Source: an uncultured bacterium
GTDB lineage: Bacteria > Nitrospirota > Thermodesulfovibrionia > Thermodesulfovibrionales > CALJEL01
Length of the DNA: 57,068 bases
Direction: 5' to 3'
Assembly (NCBI GenBank): GCA_938074335.1
Contig: CALJEL010000008.1
Location: 1 to 57,068, forward strand
How positions within the stretch are numbered: position 1 is the stretch's first letter; each line of letters opens with the position of its first letter. The position numbers and the translations under genes are program-made. The notes below the pieces were generated by a model. The model was not told where the DNA came from, made no database searches, and was given only the letters and a program-made list of their open reading frames with translations. Below, piece by piece: positions 21,289 through 33,192 of this stretch.

Positions 21289-23079
21289 TTAAAATGGTGA
21301 AGGAGTGATGGTCCTCCTTAGTCCCTGAATCATTGTTTTTTCTTTTATCAGTTTATTCAATAAAATAAGGTCATTCCTCCTTCTTGCATCTGCAATTAAT
21401 CTATCCATTATCCTCAGCCTTATCTGTTTCAGACAATCTGATATTAATCTATCAATGCCTTCCTCATCAAGATAGGTATTGAATGTAAGTCTGGCAATCA
21501 GGTGTTGAAGCCCCTGTACTTTTTCCTCTGTCTCCTCCATATCCCTGTTAAGCTGATTTATCAGCTCCTGTAAGAGGATCTTCCCATCATCCTTTAAAAG
21601 GGAGGGATTTTGGGCACAAAGATCCACAATAAGACTGTAAAGTTTTCTTAAATCTTCCTCTTCAATATCCTCTGGTTTAAGACCTTTGAGGATCAGCTCT
21701 GCCCTTTCAGGAAATTGAAGGATTGCTGCCACAAGAAGTGTCTCTGGACTCAGTGCCTTCAACACACTGGTCTTTGCACCTGAACTTGCAACTGATGGTG
21801 AGGTAGCGGTTTTTGACCTGCCTGCCTGTGTTGCCCTTAATCTTCTTATTTCTTCAATTAAAAACTCCTCCTTAAGACCTGCTGCATGAGAAAGGTTTTT
21901 TATATATTCTGCCCTTATAAGGGGATCTTCAATACAGGCGATAAGACCTGTAAATTCTCGCAGCATCTCAACACTATCACCCTTTTCAGTTATCTTCATA
22001 TAAAAATCCACAAGCCCCAGAGGTGTTTCAAGGATTCCCTTAAGCTCTGATGCCCCTCTCTTTTTCAAGAAGCTATCAGGATCCTCTCCCTCAGGAAGGA
22101 GGGCAATCAATGGCCTTATGGAATGCTGAAGCAGGATGGGCAGGGATCGCTTAGCTGCAGAAATGCCAGCATTATCGCCATCATAAAGAAGTATTATCTT
22201 CTCGGTGAGTTTCTTAAGAAGCATTATCTGTTTTTCTGTGAGGGCTGTACCAAGAGGTGCAATGACATTTGTAAAGCCGTACTGATGACACATTATCACA
22301 TCAAGATAGCCCTCTGTTATAACAGCAAAACCGTATTTTTTTATACCATCCTTTGCCTGAAAGAGCCCAAAGAGATTCTCTCCCTTTTTAAAAAGAGGGG
22401 TTTCTGGAGAATTTATATATTTGGGAAGACCATCGTCCATTACCCGTCCGCCAAATCCTATGATATTACCCTGAAGATTATGAATGGGAAATATTATCCT
22501 TCCCCTGAAGAGGTCGTAACTTCCTTTCTCTGAATAACTTATAAGACCAGCCTCTTTTATATCTGCTTCCTTGAACCCCTTATTCTTGAGATACACGAAA
22601 AGAGAATCCCAGTCCCTGGGAGCAAAGCCAAGGGAAAAGATCTTTATGCTATCTGGAGAGAGCTGTCTCTTTAAAATGAGATAATCAAGGGCCTCCTGAT
22701 TTTTATTGAGATTCTCTTTATAGAATTCCTGAGCCTCTGAGAGTATGGAGCTTATAATGGACTGCTTATTATAATCGGACTTTATCTGTAAAGGGCTATA
22801 TTCAATGCCCGCTCTTCTGGCAAGCCTCTCAAGGGTCTCTGGGAAGCTTAGGTTTTCTATCTTCCTTATAAAGGTGATTATATCACCACCTTCTCCACAG
22901 CCAAAGCAGTAGTAGAATTGTTTTGAAGGGCTTACTGTAAAGGAAGGTGTTTTTTCCGAATGAAAGGGGCAGAGGCCTTTAAAGTTTGATCCTGCTCTTT
23001 TGAGATTCACATAATCAGAAATTACATCAACAATATCGAGACGCAACTTGATTTCATTAAGTATGTCTGTCTGTCTCAT
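21289..23079 (-). CDS. dnaG: DNA primase
   Basis: [11 protein letters not shown] zinc finger, [32 protein letters not shown]. Confidence 0.96.
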   Translation of the reverse strand: MRQTDILNEIKLRLDIVDVISDYVNLKRAGSNFKGLCPFHSEKTPSFTVSPSKQFYYCFGCGEGGDIITFIRKIENLSFPETLERLARRAGIEYSPLQIKSDYNKQSIISSILSEAQEFYKENLNKNQEALDYLILKRQLSPDSIKIFSLGFAPRDWDSLFVYLKNKGFKEADIKEAGLISYSEKGSYDLFRGRIIFPIHNLQGNIIGFGGRVMDDGLPKYINSPETPLFKKGENLFGLFQAKDGIKKYGFAVITEGYLDVIMCHQYGFTNVIAPLGTALTEKQIMLLKKLTEKIILLYDGDNAGISAAKRSLPILLQHSIRPLIALLPEGEDPDSFLKKRGASELKGILETPLGLVDFYMKITEKGDSVEMLREFTGLIACIEDPLIRAEYIKNLSHAAGLKEEFLIEEIRRLRATQAGRSKTATSPSVASSGAKTSVLKALSPETLLVAAILQFPERAELILKGLKPEDIEEEDLRKLYSLIVDLCAQNPSLLKDDGKILLQELINQLNRDMEETEEKVQGLQHLIARLTFNTYLDEEGIDRLISDCLKQIRLRIMDRLIADARRRNDLILLNKLIKEKTMIQGLRRTITPSPF

Positions 23080-23088
23080 GCGTCTCCT

Positions 23089-24048
23089 TTATGTGTTCTT
23101 TCTCTTTATTCTTTTAAATCCTGAACACTCAAGGACCTCAATATCCCCATCCAGTATCTCGTCAAGGAGAAGATTCATCCCGAGATTATCACTGGCAATA
23201 TGCCCGGCAATCACAACATTAAGATGATGCTTTTCAGCCTCCTTTCTGTGTTCTTCGCTGAGATGCATGGCAACAATAGTATTTATCCCTGAATTTGTAA
23301 TATTCTGGAATATATCCTTTGAACCCTCTGTACCACCTGTCATATCAACAAATATCCTTCCAGCCTTCCTCTGCGGAGAACCAGTCAATATCTTTGGTCC
23401 AGCACCGTTTCTGGCACCCTCTTTATATTCAGGTATCTCCCTGAGAAGTTCAATAATCTCACCAATGGTATAGGGCCTTTTTTGCTCAAAGAGCCTCTGC
23501 AGATATGTAGCCACCATGTTGTCAGCAGGGGTATGAAGGCATGCAAAGGGTATATCAAGAAGTCGGGCTGTATCCACTGCCCTTGTATGATTATAGGGCA
23601 TGAGCTTCCTTTCAACCTCTTTTATCCTTGCATCCATAAGGTCTTCAGCCACATTTATAGGTACCCCGAATCTCTGCAGTATATCTGCCTGCATCCTCAT
23701 CACCTGATAGAGATTTGCATAAGCCCTTCCCTCAGGATGATGGGAAAGAACCAGATCCAGTGGTTTGCCCCTTTGTCTTAAGGTCTCAGCAAGGAGTATC
23801 TCACCTACTTCTATATCAATACCTACAAGTATTGTCCTGATACTCCTTTCAGTGTCACCCCACAGGAGCCTTGAGTCTGCATAAGGATTGTGAAGCAAGT
23901 CCCGGTCAAAATATTCCCTTTCATCTGGTTTAAGGGACTCATAGTCTTTTTTTCTTGCTTGAAGCTCTCTTTCTACCTGTTCGGCTCCTCGAGGGTCATT
24001 TTCTATTGCAATCTTAATTGCCTTTTCAATAAGCTCACCGATCTTCAT
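23089..24048 (-). CDS. NIF3-like (NGG1p-interacting factor 3-like) protein
   Basis: LLGIDIEVGEILL, LSHHPEGRAY, FACLHTPAD, VVIAGHIASD; start chosen at MKIGEL. Confidence 0.75.
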   Translation of the reverse strand: MKIGELIEKAIKIAIENDPRGAEQVERELQARKKDYESLKPDEREYFDRDLLHNPYADSRLLWGDTERSIRTILVGIDIEVGEILLAETLRQRGKPLDLVLSHHPEGRAYANLYQVMRMQADILQRFGVPINVAEDLMDARIKEVERKLMPYNHTRAVDTARLLDIPFACLHTPADNMVATYLQRLFEQKRPYTIGEIIELLREIPEYKEGARNGAGPKILTGSPQRKAGRIFVDMTGGTEGSKDIFQNITNSGINTIVAMHLSEEHRKEAEKHHLNVVIAGHIASDNLGMNLLLDEILDGDIEVLECSGFKRIKRKNT

Positions 24049-24064
24049 GCTGTTTTCTTTTCCC

Positions 24065-24520
24065 CTACTCTTTAGAACCTTCAAGTATCTCCTTTACCCG
24101 CTGGTTTACAAACTTCCCATCAGCCATTCCTTTAAGCCTCGGCATAACCGCCTTCATAACCTTCCCCATATCCTGAAGACCCTTTGCTGATAACTCCTTT
24201 ATAGTGGCCCTTATAATATCATCTATCTCTTCAGGAGAAAGCTGTTCTGGTAGATAGGACATAAGGATCTCAAGCTCCTTTCTTTCCGCTTCTGCAAGGT
24301 CAAGCCTTCCTGCCTTCCCATACTGTTCTATAGAATCCTTCCTCTGCTTTATCTGGGATGAAATAACAGCAATACAATCATCGTCATTAAGTGGCCTCAT
24401 GAATTCTATCTCTTTATTTTTGAGGGCAGACTTCAGGAGTCTAAGGACAGAGATCCTGCTTTTATCCCCGGATTTTAAGGCAATTTTAAAGTCTTCTTCA
24501 ATCTTATTTAGAAGGGGCAT
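24065..24520 (-). CDS. GatB/YqeY-domain protein
   Basis: LKSGDKSRISVLRLLKSALKNKEIE...LPEQLSPEEI...MGKVMKAVMPRLKGMADGKFVNQRVKEIL. Confidence 0.93.
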   Translation of the reverse strand: MPLLNKIEEDFKIALKSGDKSRISVLRLLKSALKNKEIEFMRPLNDDDCIAVISSQIKQRKDSIEQYGKAGRLDLAEAERKELEILMSYLPEQLSPEEIDDIIRATIKELSAKGLQDMGKVMKAVMPRLKGMADGKFVNQRVKEILEGSKE

Positions 24521-24720
24521 TATTTTGCTGCAAGCTGCTTTAATTTCTTCAGGGCCTTTTTACGTGCAGCAAGGGCCTTCTTCTTTTTCTTTACAGAAGG
24601 CTTTTCGTAATGTTCCCTCTTTTTTATCTCAGAAAGAATGCCTTCCCTCTCGCACTGTTTCTTAAACTTCTTCAGTGCATTCTCAAAGGATTCGCTCTCT
24701 TTTACATTTACAGAGGGCAA
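24520..24720 (-). CDS. rpsU: Ribosomal protein S21
   Basis: [50 protein letters not shown] start assumed (ORF extends to 24798). Confidence 0.88.
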   Translation of the reverse strand: MPSVNVKESESFENALKKFKKQCEREGILSEIKKREHYEKPSVKKKKKALAARKKALKKLKQLAAK

Positions 24721-24805
24721 GTCTCTCTCCCTCCTTCCTTTTTTAAAATTTTTATACTTTAACAGGTGGATATTCCCCTTGTCAATAGAGTCTGACATCC
24801 CTCTC

Positions 24806-25134
24806 TTGCCGATACCCTACTGGCAGGCTGCCTCAAAGTAGAGCCACAGTGCGATAGTGCTACAGTGCGACAGCACACCTGACGGTGAAGTGAGTTAGTG
24901 AGTTAGTGAGTTAGTGAATTAGTGAATTAGTGAATTAGAAAATACTAACTCACTTGCATACTAACTCACTACTTTAGCTCTGTCGCTCTATTAAGGTGTC
25001 GCAGGCGGGGTCCCCAGAAAATCGTTAGATTTTTTTGGTGTTAGTATTGCCTTTACAGCACGGACTGAAGGTCTTCACCCCGTGCTGTAGCCTGCCAGTT
25101 TTATTGAAAGGATTATTATAAATTGCTATCGGCA
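24806..25134 (+). repeat. Modular palindromic element, copy 2 with long 8-bp-register array
   Basis: Left TTGCCGATACCCTACTGGCAGGCTGCC, right GCCTGCCAGTTTTATTGAAAGGATTATTATAAATTGCTATCGGCA; internal array 24845-25004 in 8-bp register. Confidence 0.88.
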
Positions 25135-25216
25135 CTTTGAGGGACATTTTTTGCATTTTTATAAATCTCTTATTAAAAGTGGCAACAGTAGAAAGACTCA
25201 CGAGTAAAAGGGGTAA

Positions 25217-25246
25217 TTGACAGTTCTGGCATAAAAGAAGTATTAT
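25217..25246 (+). promoter_or_regulatory. Sigma-70-type promoter upstream of clpC
   Basis: TTGACA (25217-25222), 18-bp spacer, TATTAT (25241-25246). Confidence 0.55.
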
Positions 25247-25305
25247 GAAAAAGGAGATGAACATGACAATTATAAACCTTAATAAAGGTAAAAATGGGGT
25301 GATGT

Positions 25306-27741
25306 ATGTTTGACCGGTTTACAGAGAGGGGTAGAAGGGTCATAATATTTGCGAGGGAAGAGGCGGAAAAGAGAAATAACGATTATCTCGGAACAGAACA
25401 TCTCTTGCTTGCACTCCTCAGAGAAGAAGACGGCCTGCCGGTTTTAATCCTGAAAAAGATGGGGCTTTCCATAGAGGAAATCAGGATGGAAGTGGAAAGG
25501 ACCCTGCCTGTTGGTACAAATGTCCTGACCTTTGGAGAGATACCCTTTACTCCGAGGGCAAAAAAGGTCCTTGAACTTGCTATAGAAGAGGCAAGATTAC
25601 TTGGGCATAACTATATTGGAAGCGAACATCTATTGCTCGGGATTCTTAGAGAAGAAGAAGGTATAGCAGGAAAGATATTAAGAAGTCTTGGCGCAAATCT
25701 TCTCGGAGCAAGACAGCTTGCTATAAATCTTTCCGTAAGGCCCAGCATGGTCACAAAGGACAGGAGGCATCATACACCTGTTCTTGATGAATTTGGCAGA
25801 GACCTGACCCAGATGGCAAGGGAGGGAAAGCTTGATCCTGTTATTGGAAGGGAAGAAGAGATAGAGAGGATATTGCAGATACTTGGAAGGAGAATCAAAA
25901 ATAACCCTGTTCTCATAGGAGAGCCAGGAGTAGGAAAGACAGCAATTGTGGAAGGTCTTGCTCAGAGAATAGTTGCAGGAGATGTCCCCGAGCATCTTAT
26001 AGGAAAGAGGATTGTTTCTCTTGATCTCGGTGCATTGATAGCAGGAACAAAGTACAGGGGTCAGTTTGAAGAAAGGATAAAGCTCGTGATGAAGGAGATC
26101 ATGCAGTCTGACAATATAATACTTTTTGTTGACGAGCTTCATACCTTGATAGGTGCTGGTGCTGCAGAGGGTTCTGTAGATGCATCCAGCATGCTCAAGC
26201 CTGCACTTGCACGAGGTGAGATTAAATGCATAGGAGCAACAACCCTTGATGAGTACAGAAAATATATAGAAAAAGATGGAGCCCTTGAAAGGAGATTTCA
26301 GCCTGTTTATGTCCAGCCACCAACTGCAGAGGAAACGGTGGAGATACTCAAGGGGCTCAAGAGTAAGTATGAGAGCCATCACAAGGTAAAGATCACCAGT
26401 GAAGCCATTCAGGCAGCTGTGGAACTATCCGAAAGATACATAACAGACCGTTACCTTCCTGACAAAGCTATAGATGTAATTGATGAAACAGGCTCAAGAC
26501 TGAAATTAAAAAAGAACACTCCACCAAAAGAATTAAAAGACCTTGAGCTTGACCTTATGAGAATCGCTAAAGAAAAGAATTTATATATGAAGCTTCACGA
26601 TTATGAAAAGGCCAGTGAACTCAAGATTGAAGAAGATAAGCTGAGACGTATATATGATACACTTTCCAAAAAGTGGCGCTCTCAGCTTTCAAATGAAATA
26701 CCAATTATGACAGAAGAGGATGTAGCTTATACAGTATCCATGATGACAGGTATACCATTGCTGAAGCTTGAGGAAAAGGAATCAGAAAAGCTTCTCAGGA
26801 TGGAAGAGGAACTGCATAAAAGGATAGTTGCTCAGGAAGAGGCTATAAAGGCTGTTTCAAGGGCGATAAGAAGGTCAAGGGCAGGCCTTAAGAGCAAGAA
26901 CAGACCTATTGGCTCCTTCTTCTTCCTTGGTCCTACAGGGGTGGGGAAGACCGAGCTTGCAAAGGCACTTGCAGAGTTTCTCTTCAATAATGAAAATGCC
27001 CTTATAAAGATTGATATGTCTGAATACATGGAGAGGTTTAATGTGTCAAGACTTACAGGAGCCCCTCCAGGATATGTGGGGTATGAAGAAGGTGGTCAGC
27101 TTACGGAGAAGATAAGGAAGAAGCCTTATTCCGTAGTCCTTTTTGATGAGATAGAAAAGGCACACCCTGATGTATTCAATATCCTGCTACAGATACTTGA
27201 CGAGGGTGTGCTCACAGATAGCTTTGGAAGAAAGGTTGATTTTAAAAATACCGTAATCATAATGACATCTAATGTTGGAGCAAAGATCATAGAGAAGGAA
27301 ACCCCGCTTGGTTTCCAGAAGTCTGATTCAGAGGATCGATACAGGAGGATAAAGGAACATGTCCTCAATGAATTAAAGCGTGTATTTAACCCTGAGTTTT
27401 TAAACAGGGTTGATGAGATAGTGGTCTTCCATCCTCTCGAGAAAGGGCATCTCCTTGAGATACTTGACATGCTTATAGGCCAGCTGAATGCTCAGCTTTC
27501 TCAGAGGGGTCTGTATCTTGAAGTCGATGATAAGGTCAAGGAGTGGATACTTGAACACTATTATCAGCCTATGTATGGAGCAAGACCGATGAGAAGGGCC
27601 ATCCAGAAGGTTATTGAAGAACCTCTTGCAGAGGAGTTTATAAAAGGAAGATTCACCGAACCTGAAAAGATCAAGGTAACTATAGAAAATGATAGTCCTG
27701 TATTCCAGGTTGAAGAAGAAAGTCTTGTTGAGACAGGGTAA
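25306..27741 (+). CDS. clpC: ATP-dependent Clp protease ATP-binding subunit ClpC
   Basis: Two N-domain repeats, [40 protein letters not shown]-like middle domain. Confidence 0.95.
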   Translation: MFDRFTERGRRVIIFAREEAEKRNNDYLGTEHLLLALLREEDGLPVLILKKMGLSIEEIRMEVERTLPVGTNVLTFGEIPFTPRAKKVLELAIEEARLLGHNYIGSEHLLLGILREEEGIAGKILRSLGANLLGARQLAINLSVRPSMVTKDRRHHTPVLDEFGRDLTQMAREGKLDPVIGREEEIERILQILGRRIKNNPVLIGEPGVGKTAIVEGLAQRIVAGDVPEHLIGKRIVSLDLGALIAGTKYRGQFEERIKLVMKEIMQSDNIILFVDELHTLIGAGAAEGSVDASSMLKPALARGEIKCIGATTLDEYRKYIEKDGALERRFQPVYVQPPTAEETVEILKGLKSKYESHHKVKITSEAIQAAVELSERYITDRYLPDKAIDVIDETGSRLKLKKNTPPKELKDLELDLMRIAKEKNLYMKLHDYEKASELKIEEDKLRRIYDTLSKKWRSQLSNEIPIMTEEDVAYTVSMMTGIPLLKLEEKESEKLLRMEEELHKRIVAQEEAIKAVSRAIRRSRAGLKSKNRPIGSFFFLGPTGVGKTELAKALAEFLFNNENALIKIDMSEYMERFNVSRLTGAPPGYVGYEEGGQLTEKIRKKPYSVVLFDEIEKAHPDVFNILLQILDEGVLTDSFGRKVDFKNTVIIMTSNVGAKIIEKETPLGFQKSDSEDRYRRIKEHVLNELKRVFNPEFLNRVDEIVVFHPLEKGHLLEILDMLIGQLNAQLSQRGLYLEVDDKVKEWILEHYYQPMYGARPMRRAIQKVIEEPLAEEFIKGRFTEPEKIKVTIENDSPVFQVEEESLVETG

Positions 27742-27816
27742 AATTCACTGAACCTGTATTGCAGGTTAAAGAAAAAAGCCGAGTTTTACCGATAGGACTG
27801 GATAAGGAATAGCAGT

Positions 27817-27911
27817 GTATGCCTCAAAGCCTTTATAAGAACGGTTCAAACGGTTTAAACAGTTCAAACAGTTTTAATTATAGGTGTTACGATAAAGGCT
27901 TTTCGGCATAC
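27817..27911. repeat. Short palindromic element (copy 3, divergent) enclosing 9-bp tandem repeats
   Basis: GTATGCC-TC-AAAGCCTTTAT ... ATAAAGGCTTT-TC-GGCATAC stem; internal GGTTCAAAC GGTTTAAAC AGTTCAAAC AGTTTTAA. Confidence 0.75.
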
Positions 27912-27954
27912 CCCTGTCATTCCCTACGCGGCAATCCATGGAGGAAGTCTTTTA

Positions 27955-28512
27955 ATGGCCAGAAGTAATAGATTGATTAAACTATTTGGCATTTTTATTT
28001 ATTTACTGTGTATAGCTATACCTTTCTATTCCTGTCAGAAAAAAGAAACAGGTGAGTTCCTCAAAGAGGGCTCAAAGGTACCAGCCTTTACACTCAGGGC
28101 AGCGGATGGCACAAGCATATGGAGCCTTGAAGAGAATAATGGCTCACTGGTGATCATTAATTTCTGGGCCACCTGGTGTCCGTCCTGCAAAGAGGAGATG
28201 CCCTCCATGCAGAGATTTTATAAAAAATTTAACGGAAATGGATTAAAGCTTATTACCGTTCTTTACAGGGATGACCCCTTTTCAGCCCTGAGCTTCATGA
28301 AGGAAATGCACTATGACTTTCCAGTTTTTGTAGACCCTGAATACAAGGCAGCCAGGATCTTTGGCCTCACCGGTGTGCCTGAAACTTATATAATTGCAAA
28401 GAATGGTATGCTTTTAAACAGGATTATCGGGCCCTTTGACTGGGATTCTCCAGATTTTAAGGAATATATAAAGGGTCTTTTATCAGAAACAGGGTCACCG
28501 AAAAGTCTCTGA
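27955..28512 (+). CDS. TlpA/ResA-like lipoprotein thioredoxin
   Basis: Signal/lipobox-like IAIPFYSCQ, NFWATWCPSCKEEMPSM. Confidence 0.9.
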   Translation: MARSNRLIKLFGIFIYLLCIAIPFYSCQKKETGEFLKEGSKVPAFTLRAADGTSIWSLEENNGSLVIINFWATWCPSCKEEMPSMQRFYKKFNGNGLKLITVLYRDDPFSALSFMKEMHYDFPVFVDPEYKAARIFGLTGVPETYIIAKNGMLLNRIIGPFDWDSPDFKEYIKGLLSETGSPKSL

Positions 28513-28513
28513 A

Positions 28514-28543
28514 GGGTCCCCGGAAAATCTTTGATTTTCCGGG
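28514..28543. repeat. Standalone hairpin matching the GGTCCCC(A/G)GAAAATC module of the large elements
   Basis: GGTCCCCGGAAAATC-TTTGATTTTCCGGGG between tlpA-like and DUF4416 genes. Confidence 0.65.
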
Positions 28544-28551
28544 GTATTAGT

Positions 28552-29079
28552 TTGGGTAAGGTCAGACCGCCGGAAAAGGCAGTTCTATTTATGGCGATAC
28601 TTATTAAAGAGCAGGAACTCTTTGAGGAGATGAATCCCCTTTTACAGAAAGAATTTGGAGAGATACTCTTTAAAACCCCTCTTCAGGACTGGAACTGGAC
28701 AGATTATTATAAAGACGAGATGGGAGAGGGAATTAAAAGGGCCTTTATTTTTTTTAAACATGTTATAGACTCTTCAGAACTTTCTGAAATAAAATTAAAG
28801 ACAAATAAGTTAGAGGAAAGATTTTCTGTAAATAATAAGAGAAGGGTAAATCTTGATCCAGGCTATATCACTCCCTCAAAGGTTGTACTTGCATCAACAA
28901 AAAACTACTGCCACAGGATATACATTGGCAAGGGTATATATGCAGAAATAACCCTTTACTATAAGGATAACTCCTTTAAGCCCCACATTTTTACCTACAG
29001 GGATTATGCTTCTCCTGAGACTATCTCCACCTTTAATACAGTACGAGAGATAATAAAGGACCTTTTTAAGGCACCATGA
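28552..29079 (+). CDS. DUF4416-family protein
   Basis: GKVRPPEKAVLFMAILIKEQELFEEMNPLLQKEFG...YTPSKVVLASTKNYCHRIYIGKGIYAEITL; TTG start assumed. Confidence 0.75.
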   Translation: MGKVRPPEKAVLFMAILIKEQELFEEMNPLLQKEFGEILFKTPLQDWNWTDYYKDEMGEGIKRAFIFFKHVIDSSELSEIKLKTNKLEERFSVNNKRRVNLDPGYITPSKVVLASTKNYCHRIYIGKGIYAEITLYYKDNSFKPHIFTYRDYASPETISTFNTVREIIKDLFKAP

Positions 29080-30485
29080 AGAGGATACTTGTCGTTGATG
29101 ATGACCCTTTGATAAGACAGCTCTGCAGGGACATCCTCAAAGGTCTCGGATTGGAGATCGCTGATACCGGGAATCCCCTCGAGGCTATTAATCTGTGGAG
29201 CTCCTCTCCCTTTGACCTTATGATAACAGATATAAAGATGCCTGTGATGAGCGGTCTGGAACTGATGGCAAAGATAAAAGAAAAGACACCTGATGCAGCC
29301 TTTGTTGTGATTACCGGTCATGGAGACTACAGCCTTGCAGTTGAGGCAATAAAACTTGGTGTCTATGATTTCATAAACAAACCCTTCAGGAGAGAAGACC
29401 TTGAGATGACCGTAAGAGATGTGATGTATAAACTGGAACTTCTTAACGAGATTAATAGATTGAAGATGTTTACAAGGCTTCACATGGCAAGTAATGAGAT
29501 AATGCACACCTTTGATATAAATACAGCAGTGCGGTTTGGTCTTGAAAACGCACTAAAGGAGACAAGGGCCTCGGAAGGGATTGTCTATCTTTACGATGGT
29601 GATTCAGGAAAATTTAATAAATTATATTCCATCCCTGAAGATCTGGAACTTCCTGATACGCTCTTAAAAAAGGCTATCGAGTCAGATGTCCCGATTATTG
29701 AGGATGGGAGTGTTACTGCCGCTATAGGCTCACTGAAAAGGACACTTGGTGTCCTTGGTGTCAGATATATTAATGAAAGATCTGGCTCTGCTGATCCTGA
29801 GGTTGTGGCTGTTATATCAAGAATACTTGGTATGACGATTGATAACATATTGCTTTTTAAAGACCTGAAAAGAAAGGTCCAGGAGGTAGAAGACCTTTTG
29901 CTGAACATAATAAAAGTCCTGAGCAACGCCCTGGATGCAAAATCTCCCTGGACAAAGGGACATTCAGAAAGGGTATGCAGTTATAGCCTTATGATCGCAG
30001 AGGAGATGGGTCTTGACAGAGAGGCAAAGAGGATTCTTGAGATGGCTGCACTCCTTCACGATATTGGTAAGATTGGCATGTATGATTATATCCTCAATAA
30101 GCCTGATAAATTATTGCCCCAGGAATTTGAGATTGTAAAATTGCATCCCCTAAAAGGAGCTGAAATCCTAAGACCCATAAGTCACCTTCAGGAGGTAATA
30201 AAAGTAATATCCCATCATCATGAACACTATGATGGAAGCGGTTATCCTGATGGCCTCAGGGGAGAAAGCATACCACTTCTTTCAAGGATACTTCAGGTGG
30301 CTGATGCCTTTGATGCCATGACCTCTGAAAGACCCTATAGAAAGATCCCTGGTATTAATAGGGCTATAGAAGAACTAAAATCCTGTTCAGGAAGACAATT
30401 TGATCCCTCTACAGTAGAGGCCTTTATCAGGGCTCTAAACAGGAAAAGAAATTATATGGATATGCGGACCTTTCAGGCAGTATAA
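29076..30485 (+). CDS. Response regulator with HD-GYP output domain
   Basis: ILVVDDDPLIRQLCRD receiver; LLHDIGKIG ... HHEHYDGSGYPDGLRGESIP HD-GYP. Confidence 0.94.
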   Translation: MKRILVVDDDPLIRQLCRDILKGLGLEIADTGNPLEAINLWSSSPFDLMITDIKMPVMSGLELMAKIKEKTPDAAFVVITGHGDYSLAVEAIKLGVYDFINKPFRREDLEMTVRDVMYKLELLNEINRLKMFTRLHMASNEIMHTFDINTAVRFGLENALKETRASEGIVYLYDGDSGKFNKLYSIPEDLELPDTLLKKAIESDVPIIEDGSVTAAIGSLKRTLGVLGVRYINERSGSADPEVVAVISRILGMTIDNILLFKDLKRKVQEVEDLLLNIIKVLSNALDAKSPWTKGHSERVCSYSLMIAEEMGLDREAKRILEMAALLHDIGKIGMYDYILNKPDKLLPQEFEIVKLHPLKGAEILRPISHLQEVIKVISHHHEHYDGSGYPDGLRGESIPLLSRILQVADAFDAMTSERPYRKIPGINRAIEELKSCSGRQFDPSTVEAFIRALNRKRNYMDMRTFQAV

Positions 30486-30504
30486 AATCTTTTTAAACCC
30501 TATT

Positions 30505-30756
30505 TTGCCATTAGAGAACTGGCAGTCTGCCTCAAGGTCTTTACAATGCGACAAATTTTATTTATTATGTAGCAAAAAGTCTTCACCCAAAAGGTGAAGT
30601 TAGTTATGTATAGTAAGCTTATTAATAGTATTACACTAAGGTGTCGCAGGTAAAAGCCTTTAGAGCACGGGGTGAAGACAAGCTTCACCCCGTGAACCCC
30701 GAAATATGGGCAGACTGCCAGTTTTATTAAAGGCTTTTTATAAATTTCTAATGGCA
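30505..30756 (+). repeat. Modular palindromic element, copy 4
   Basis: TTGCCATTAGAGAACTGGCAGTCTGCC ... GGGCAGACTGCCAGTTTTATTAAAGGCTTTTTATAAATTTCTAATGGCA; contains 12-bp perfect stem CACGGGGTGAAG/CTTCACCCCGTG. Confidence 0.92.
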
Positions 30757-30795
30757 GATTACGGTTTAAAATTCCCTCCAGACAAACCCACAGGA

Positions 30796-32893
<2,098 letters not shown>

Positions 32894-32934
32894 CTATTAT
32901 ATAGTAATGAATGCAGCAGTTACCTACCACCCTC

Positions 32935-33132
32935 TTTTACTGATAGAAAACTGGCAGGCTGCCTCAGTGAGTTAGTGAATACTAATTCACTAATTCACTA
33001 CTTTAGCTCACTTGCATACAACTCACTACTTTAGTGTAAAATTTTTTCACCTACGAGGTGACGGTCGCTCTATCGCATGGTCGCACTGGTGTGAGGCATA
33101 CCGCACTATTTAAAATATATTTCTATAGGAAG
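32935..33132 (+). repeat. Modular palindromic element, copy 5 (diverged)
   Basis: GATAGAAAACTGGCAGGCTGCCTCA ... TGAGGCATACCGCACTATTTAAAATATATTTCTATAGGAA; internal 8-bp arrays. Confidence 0.7.
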
Positions 33133-33192
33133 ATTATGGTAAGACCCCGGGCACTTGACAATAAAGGGGATAACTGATAGTTTATCCTATTT

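Noticed and set aside
23089-24720. NIF3-like gene inside the macromolecular synthesis operon (rpsU-yqeY-NIF3-dnaG-rpoD)
   Set aside because: A mild operon variant; interesting context but not unusual enough without comparative data.
24845-25004. Possible CRISPR array
   Set aside because: 8-bp degenerate units, no 23-40 bp repeats with unique spacers, no cas genes in window.
25245-25313. 23-codon upstream ORF ([22 protein letters not shown]) overlapping the clpC start
   Set aside because: Its ATG overlaps the predicted -10 box, so it is unlikely to be transcribed; only a shorter leader from 25263 would remain, unsupported.
25678-26382. 234-aa antisense ORF inside clpC
   Set aside because: Cys/Leu/Tyr-rich low-quality translation opposite a strongly conserved gene.
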